Under the pieces are notes generated by a model that did no database searches, was not told the origin of the DNA, and saw only the letters and a list, made by a program, of their open reading frames with translations. This document shows, in pieces, positions 7,593 through 11,744 of a DNA stretch of 11,744 nucleotides; the stretch's first letter is position 1; every line of letters starts with the position of its first letter. The DNA is from CAZAEL01 sp964484135 (GTDB lineage Bacteria; Elusimicrobiota; Elusimicrobia; FEN-1173). The position numbers and the translations under genes were made by a program. The stretch is taken from contig CAZAEL010000062.1 in assembly GCA_964484135.1 (NCBI GenBank), positions 1-11,744 on the forward strand, in the 5' to 3' direction.

Positions 7593-9042
7593 GGGCGGGC
7601 CGTCCCGCCGGCGTTCCGGCCTCTGGCTGGCGGCGCTTTGCGCGCTCCTGGCCGCGGCGCCGGCCCAGGCCAAGCCGCCCCGGCAGGGCTGGGACAAAAA
7701 ATGGGGCCCCCTCGTCCCCCACACCAAGTTCCCCAAGGACTGCGGCCTCTGCCACGTGGCCAAGCGGTGGGACGTCATCCGCAAGGATTTCGTCTTCGAC
7801 CACAAGAAAGAAACCGAGTACGCCCTGGAGGGCGCGCACGCCCAGGCGCTCTGCCTGCGCTGCCACAACGACCGGGGCGACGTGAGGTCTTTCGCGGCCA
7901 GGGGCTGCGCCGGCTGCCACCGGGACCCCCACAAGAAGACCCTCGGCGCCGACTGCACGCGGTGCCACGACCAGAACACCTGGCGCCCCGTGGCCCAGTT
8001 CCTGGAGCACGCCCAGACCCGCTTCCCGTTGACGGGCGTCCACCAGGCCGTGTCCTGCCAGGCGTGCCATCCGCGCGAGGCCCAGGGCGACTTCAAGGGG
8101 AACCGCACGGACTGTTATTCCTGCCATCAGGCCGACTACCGGCGGGCGCCGCACCACGCGGCCATGAATTATCCCCGCGATTGCCAGAACTGCCACAACA
8201 CCAGCGCCTGGCACGGCGGCGGGGCGGGCGGCGCCTTCAACCACGCCGCGCTGCCCAGCGGCGGGGCCGGGATGTGCTCTTCCTGCCACCAGGCCGATTA
8301 CCGGCGGGCGCCGGACCACGCGGCGCGCAACTACCCGCAAAGCTGCGACAGTTGTCACAACACCGCGTCCTGGGCCGGCGCGCGGTTCAACCACAATGCC
8401 CTGCCCGGCGGCGGGACCAACTGCGTCCTCTGCCATCAGGCGGACTACCAGCGGGCGCCGGACCACGCGGCGCGCAATTACCCGCAAACCTGCGCCAATT
8501 GCCACAACACCACGAGCTGGCTGGGCGGCGGAGGCGGCGGGACCTTCAATCACCAGTCCCTGCCCGGCGGCGGGAGCGGGATGTGTTCTTCCTGCCACCA
8601 GGCCGACTACCGGCGGGCGCCGGACCACGCGGCGCGCAACTACCCGCAAAGCTGCGACAGTTGCCACAACACCGCGTCCTGGGCCGGCGTCTCGTTCAAC
8701 CACGCCGCCCTGCCCGGCGGCGCGGCCGATTGCCACGGCTGCCACCAGTCGGATTACCTGCGCGGACCCGGCCACGCGGCCAAGTCCTATCCGCGCACCT
8801 GCGGGGACTGCCACGGCATGACGTCCTGGACGGGGGCTGTGTTCAACCACCGTTTTCCGCTGAGGAGCAACCATGACGTGGCCTGCAACGTCTGCCACGA
8901 CACGGGCAGCACGCGGTCCTTCACCTGCCTGGTCTGCCACAAGCATTCCCAGCAGCTCATGGACGAAAAACACCGGGGGCGGGCGGGGTACACCTACTCC
9001 TCCCAGGCCTGCTACAACTGCCACCCAAACGGGACGCATTGA
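7570..9042 (+). CDS. Secreted 18-haem c-type cytochrome with tandem dihaem repeats
   Basis: A 490-residue protein. The ATG at 7570 is inside the previous gene (23-base overlap, different frame); it is chosen because it gives a good signal peptide: basic SRRR, hydrophobic core, cleavage after AQA (about residue 34). The frame is open back to 7381 but without a signal. There are 18 CxxCH motifs. Haems 3-5 repeat the three-haem unit of the preceding cytochrome, showing common origin. Haems 6-15 form five tandem dihaem units of 49-54 residues: CxxCHQADYRRAPDHAARNYP, then CxxCHNTxSW, a Gly-rich turn and FNHxALPGG. This CHxxDY/CxxCH-W-FNH layout is known from other multihaem cytochromes. The last three haems are closer to the C-terminus. 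It is likely a periplasmic wire, or a plug inside the barrel encoded next. It stops in TTGA, overlapping the next start by 4 bases. Confidence 0.9.
   Translation: MAWTSAAEGGPSRRRSGLWLAALCALLAAAPAQAKPPRQGWDKKWGPLVPHTKFPKDCGLCHVAKRWDVIRKDFVFDHKKETEYALEGAHAQALCLRCHNDRGDVRSFAARGCAGCHRDPHKKTLGADCTRCHDQNTWRPVAQFLEHAQTRFPLTGVHQAVSCQACHPREAQGDFKGNRTDCYSCHQADYRRAPHHAAMNYPRDCQNCHNTSAWHGGGAGGAFNHAALPSGGAGMCSSCHQADYRRAPDHAARNYPQSCDSCHNTASWAGARFNHNALPGGGTNCVLCHQADYQRAPDHAARNYPQTCANCHNTTSWLGGGGGGTFNHQSLPGGGSGMCSSCHQADYRRAPDHAARNYPQSCDSCHNTASWAGVSFNHAALPGGAADCHGCHQSDYLRGPGHAAKSYPRTCGDCHGMTSWTGAVFNHRFPLRSNHDVACNVCHDTGSTRSFTCLVCHKHSQQLMDEKHRGRAGYTYSSQACYNCHPNGTH
8113..8883 (+). repeat. Five tandem 147-162-bp coding repeats with a 309-bp higher-order period
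   Basis: Units start at each first CxxCH: A 8113-8274 (162 bp), B 8275-8421 (147), C 8422-8583 (162), D 8584-8730 (147), E 8731-8883 (153, most diverged). The lengths alternate 162/147/162/147 because A and C carry a longer Gly-rich loop. B and D are almost identical in DNA over their first 110 or so bases. A+B and C+D therefore look like a doubled pair: a recent in-frame duplication of 309 bp, or later gene conversion. Confidence 0.88.
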
Positions 9043-10700
9043 TCCCCCGGCGAGCGACCGACCCGATCCGGACCCGCGTCCGCCCGGCCCTGTTCTGGGC
9101 GGCCGCGTGCCTCCTCGCCGCGGGGCCCCTGCGGGCCGCGCCGCCGGTGGAGGGCCGCGTCACCTACGCGACGGAGACGGAGGTCTACATCGACCGGGGG
9201 ACGGGCGCGGGCTTGGCGGAGGGGGACACGGGCTCCATTCGCCGGCGGGGCACGGAGCTGGCCCGCGGCCGGATCGTGGCGGCCGGGGCCGGCTTCTCCC
9301 GGCTGGAGATCACGGTGCGGCTGGCCCCGGAAACCCCCCAGATCGGCGACAGCGTGGTCTTCGAGCTCAAGCCCCGCGCCGCGCCCCCGCCCCCGAAGCC
9401 GGCCGCGGCGGAGGAGTTCGTCCCGCTCCTGGAGACCGGCCCCCGCGTGGCGCGGGCCCGGTCCTCGGACATCTTCCACGGCCGCCTGCGGGCGCGCCAC
9501 CTGTTCCAGCGGGACCCCAACCACAACCTGGACTACGCGGTCTCCCGTCTCCGGTTCGACGGCAGCCTGGACCGTCTCCGCGGCACCTCCTGGTCGGCCG
9601 TCTCCTACGGGGACCTGTCGTACCGCCAGGGCCCGGCCTACGTCGGGTCGCCGGAGTATCAGAACCCGCGCCTGGATCTTTTCCAGCTCTCGCTCCAGGG
9701 CCGGGTGACGGAGCGGGCCTCCCTCCGGCTGGGGCGTTTTTCGTCGCATGAGATGTCGTCCCTGGGGATCGTGGACGGGGCGGAGGCGGACCTGAAGGCC
9801 GGCGCTTTTTCCCTGGGCGTCCTGAGCGGGTTCCGTCCGCGGCCCGACAACCTGGACCTGTCGGGCGACGAATACCTCCAGGCCGCGTACGCCGCGGCGG
9901 AGGCCGGCACGCGGCGGCGGCTCTTCTATTCCGCCACGCTCGGGGGCGCGGCCGCCTGGTTCCGCGGCCGCCACGACCGCTCCCTCCTGCTGCACGACCA
10001 GCAGCTGGACCTGGGCCCCCTGTTCACGGTCAACTCCAGCGCGGAGCTGGACTTCGACGTGGCCGACGGCACCGCGCCGGCGCGGGGGACGCGGCTCACC
10101 CGTTTCAACGGCGCGGCCCGTTTGGCGCTGTTCTCCTTCCTCTCCCTCCAGGGCGGGGCCGACCATTACCGCCAGGCCGACTCCCGGGCGGAACGGGTCC
10201 GCCTGGGCCTGCCCGAGTTCTTTTCGCCGGACCCGGGCTATTGGCGGTACTGGGCCGGCGCCGGCCAGTCCCTTTTCTGGAAGCTCCAGGCGTACGAAGA
10301 AATCTCCTACGTGGACACCCCGGACGCGCCGCGGGGGCCCGCCCGGTGGCGGGCCAGCCTGACCCGCGCCGGGCTTCCCTTCCTGCCCGGCGGCCAAGCC
10401 GCCCTGACGGCCTACAACCTGTACGAGGCCGCCTCGCAGGGGTACGGCGGGCTCGCGTCTTTATACCTGCCCTTCGCGGGGAACCGGCTCCTGGTGAACG
10501 GCGGCTGCGGGTTCTGGTACGCCCGGCTGTCCGGCGCCGCGCCGGACGACCGGTCGCGGCACTTCTCCGTGACGGATTATTCCCTGCGCGCGGACTGGTC
10601 CCTGACGAAGCGCTGGGCCCTGTCCGCCGGTCTCACCCGCATCTACGCCCAGTTGGTCAACAGCACCCTGGTGGACACGGGCCTGCAGTACCGCTGGTGA
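9039..10700 (+). CDS. Outer-membrane beta-barrel protein (porin partner of the cytochromes)
   Basis: A 553-residue protein. The start TTG 9039 overlaps the previous stop as TTGA; it is the only start that keeps the whole signal peptide (basic RTRVR, hydrophobic ALFWAAACLLAAG, cleavage near LRA, residue 33). Residues about 38-110 form a small beta-rich domain (GRVTYATETEVYIDRGTGAG, then an EGD turn and GDSVVFEL) resembling the small beta-barrel seen at the C-terminus of FlgT-type proteins. A proline-rich linker (114-121) follows. From about 137 to the end there are many short strands with alternating hydrophobic and polar residues and aromatic girdles, ending in LQYRW; a C-terminal aromatic is the usual signal for outer-membrane insertion. 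There are no CxxCH motifs. Placed after two multihaem cytochromes it fits the barrel of a porin-cytochrome conduit. The barrel (about 415 residues) is much smaller than MtrB-type barrels. Strand number was not determined. Confidence 0.8.
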   Translation: MIPRRATDPIRTRVRPALFWAAACLLAAGPLRAAPPVEGRVTYATETEVYIDRGTGAGLAEGDTGSIRRRGTELARGRIVAAGAGFSRLEITVRLAPETPQIGDSVVFELKPRAAPPPPKPAAAEEFVPLLETGPRVARARSSDIFHGRLRARHLFQRDPNHNLDYAVSRLRFDGSLDRLRGTSWSAVSYGDLSYRQGPAYVGSPEYQNPRLDLFQLSLQGRVTERASLRLGRFSSHEMSSLGIVDGAEADLKAGAFSLGVLSGFRPRPDNLDLSGDEYLQAAYAAAEAGTRRRLFYSATLGGAAAWFRGRHDRSLLLHDQQLDLGPLFTVNSSAELDFDVADGTAPARGTRLTRFNGAARLALFSFLSLQGGADHYRQADSRAERVRLGLPEFFSPDPGYWRYWAGAGQSLFWKLQAYEEISYVDTPDAPRGPARWRASLTRAGLPFLPGGQAALTAYNLYEAASQGYGGLASLYLPFAGNRLLVNGGCGFWYARLSGAAPDDRSRHFSVTDYSLRADWSLTKRWALSAGLTRIYAQLVNSTLVDTGLQYRW

Positions 10701-10703
10701 CGC

Positions 10704-10721
10704 GCGCGGCCAGGGCCGCGC
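10704..10721 (+). terminator. GC hairpin ending the cytochrome operon
   Basis: GCGCGGC (10704-10710) and GCCGCGC (10715-10721) form a perfect 7-bp stem with loop CAGG, starting 3 bases after the stop codon of the barrel gene. It is followed by CTCCTTCCC, pyrimidine-rich but not a true T-tract, so termination may be partial. Confidence 0.5.
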
Positions 10722-10749
10722 CTCCTTCCCGCGCAACGCCTCCGGCGGC

Positions 10750-10760
10750 TTTGCTATAAT
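10750..10760 (+). promoter_or_regulatory. Extended -10 promoter placed for a leaderless mRNA
   Basis: TTTGCTATAAT has a perfect TATAAT (10755-10760) with the TGn extension, and is identical over 11 bases to the glnN promoter core. The usual start, 7 bases after the -10, is the A of the ATG at 10767. There is no -35 match and no room for a ribosome binding site. Confidence 0.65.
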
Positions 10761-10766
10761 CCCGCC

Positions 10767-11744
10767 ATGGCCGAATCCTTCCTGCGCCTGACCGAATTCC
10801 TGCTGGGGGACCAGATCGCCCCCTTCGCCCGGTTCCTGCACGGGTTGGTGCTGGCGGTGCTGGGGCTGTGCTGGTTCCTGCCGCCCGTGCTCGCGTACGT
10901 GCGCGAGCGCCGGAAGACCCGCGGCACGTACTGGATGCCCATGTGGCACTGCCGCAAGTGCGGCCACTTCAGCCCGCCGGACTTCGTGGAATGCCAGGTG
11001 TGCCGCACGCCCATGGAGACGCCGTGGTGGGCGAGGTTCTTCCCCGTTTTCGCGGTGGACATGGCGCGGAGCGGGGCCAAGTTCCTTTTGGCGTCCTACG
11101 GCGTTTTGGGCAAGGCGATCTTTTACGGCGCCACGCTCCTGGCCTTCTGGAACCTCCGCCTCTACACCTTCGCCCAATATCCCCTGCAGGAGATCATGGC
11201 CGGCCTGGTCATGGTCCTGCTGCTCCTGACCCTGTCTTTTTTCGGCCGGGCCTTCAGCGCCCGGCTGGAATCGCCCGTCGCCCGCCTTGCGGACCTGGTG
11301 GCGGCCCTCGGCCTGTCCGGGTTTCTGCTGCTGGCCGGGTTTTTGTGGGCCGCGTCGCCTTTTCCGCCGGACAAGCCCCTGGCGTACGTGCATCCCCTGG
11401 GACAGGGCCAGGTGCGGCTCATGAGCCCGGGCGGGCTCCAGACCCTGGCCCCGGCCCAGAGCGCCCGGGGGGAAGAACGGTTCGATCTGCAGTACGCGGA
11501 GCTGACCTGGCCGCTCCTGTACCTGGACCAAATTTTCATCACCCGGCTGGGCCGCAAGGCCGTGCTGGACCCCTGGACGCTCCTCACCCTGGAGGCCGCG
11601 GCCCGGACGTTCCGGCGGGACGACCCGTACCGGTTCCGCGCGGTCCTGTTGTCCCAGAATTTTTCGGTTGAGCCGGGCAAGACCTACGCCCTCCGCCGCG
11701 CCCGCCAGGGCGCCGGCCTGGTCCTGGAAGAGAAGGAAAAATAA
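10767..11744 (+). CDS. Unknown membrane protein with a zinc ribbon and four predicted helices
   Basis: A 325-residue protein whose stop codon is the last three bases of the window. A first hydrophobic helix (about 25-45) is followed by a compact zinc-ribbon motif C62-x2-C65-x10-C76-x2-C79, basic on its N-terminal side and so probably cytoplasmic. Three more hydrophobic stretches lie at about 107-130, 142-160 and 173-196. The C-terminal part (about 200-325) is a soluble domain with mixed charge and no motif I recognise. There is no signal peptide beyond the first helix and no haem motif. It has its own promoter, separated from the cytochrome operon by a hairpin, so it is probably not part of that system, although it follows it closely (66 bases). 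The family is not recognised and no function is proposed. The start is fixed by the promoter: the first ATG lies exactly at the expected transcription start. Confidence 0.8.
   Translation: MAESFLRLTEFLLGDQIAPFARFLHGLVLAVLGLCWFLPPVLAYVRERRKTRGTYWMPMWHCRKCGHFSPPDFVECQVCRTPMETPWWARFFPVFAVDMARSGAKFLLASYGVLGKAIFYGATLLAFWNLRLYTFAQYPLQEIMAGLVMVLLLLTLSFFGRAFSARLESPVARLADLVAALGLSGFLLLAGFLWAASPFPPDKPLAYVHPLGQGQVRLMSPGGLQTLAPAQSARGEERFDLQYAELTWPLLYLDQIFITRLGRKAVLDPWTLLTLEAAARTFRRDDPYRFRAVLLSQNFSVEPGKTYALRRARQGAGLVLEEKEK

Larger units (their letters stand above)
3882..10700 (+). other. Five-gene operon for trans-envelope electron transfer
   Basis: All five genes are co-directional, with a 4-base gap, then overlaps of 4 (GTGA), 23 and 4 (TTGA) bases, so translation is probably coupled. 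Gene order follows the expected cellular order: cytoplasmic NAD(P)H flavoprotein, inner-membrane b-type cytochrome, anchored 17-haem cytochrome, soluble 18-haem cytochrome, outer-membrane barrel. A GC hairpin follows the last gene. No haem-maturation (ccm/ccs) genes and no obvious surface lipoprotein cytochrome are in the window. Electron export to an extracellular acceptor is the simplest reading; uptake is equally possible from sequence alone. Confidence 0.7.

Noticed and set aside
6057..8108. Minus-strand open frame of 683 codons opposite the two cytochromes
   Set aside because: It spans a gene junction, has Pro/Arg-rich low-complexity sequence, and opposes clear CxxCH coding on the plus strand.
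8113..8883. CRISPR array or minisatellite
   Set aside because: The repeats are in-frame, 147-162 bp, contiguous without spacers, and encode haem-binding units.

Overview
The window joins two kinds of DNA. Bases 1 to about 1,300 are of moderate GC (near half, judged by eye) and hold the end of a type I restriction specificity gene (hsdS) and a DUF3800 gene: the edge of a defence or accessory island, probably acquired. From about 1,430 on, the DNA is very GC-rich, nearly every third codon position is G or C, and all genes lie on the plus strand. The host looks like a high-GC, Gram-negative (diderm) anaerobe or facultative anaerobe: there is a signal-peptide beta-barrel protein ending in an aromatic residue, and there are multihaem c-type cytochromes. 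A GlnN-type glutamine synthetase with extended -10 promoters would fit a group such as Elusimicrobiota, but this is only a guess; no marker gene settles it.

Layout. hsdS (partial, 2-610) and the DUF3800 gene (626-1270) are followed by a 298-base gap. That gap holds a candidate minus-strand small RNA with its own promoter and U-tract (1318 down to 1252), a perfect inverted repeat lying over that promoter's -10, and, facing the other way, the promoter and about 134-nt structured leader of glnN (1569-3683, type III glutamine synthetase). A 198-base hairpin-rich gap follows. It ends in a set of alternative stems, one of which would mask the ribosome binding site of the next gene.

The centre of the window (3882-10700) is a tight five-gene operon. 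Its genes are 4 nt apart or overlap by 4, 23 and 4 nt. In order they encode: (1) a membrane-anchored, ferredoxin-fused FAD/NAD(P)H oxidoreductase; (2) a five-helix membrane protein with two His-x13-His pairs, as in dihaem b cytochromes; (3) a membrane-anchored cytochrome with 17 CxxCH motifs; (4) a secreted cytochrome with 18 CxxCH motifs, including five tandem dihaem repeats; (5) an outer-membrane beta-barrel protein with a small N-terminal periplasmic domain. Read in order this is a route for electrons from cytoplasmic NAD(P)H through the inner membrane, across the periplasm on up to 35 c-haems, to an outer-membrane pore. It is most simply read as an extracellular electron transfer (porin-cytochrome) system, though the direction of flow and the outer partner are unknown.

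The window ends with an apparently separate gene (10767-11744) for a four-helix membrane protein with a zinc ribbon. Its extended -10 is so close to the ATG that the mRNA should be leaderless. The 11-base promoter core is identical to that of glnN.
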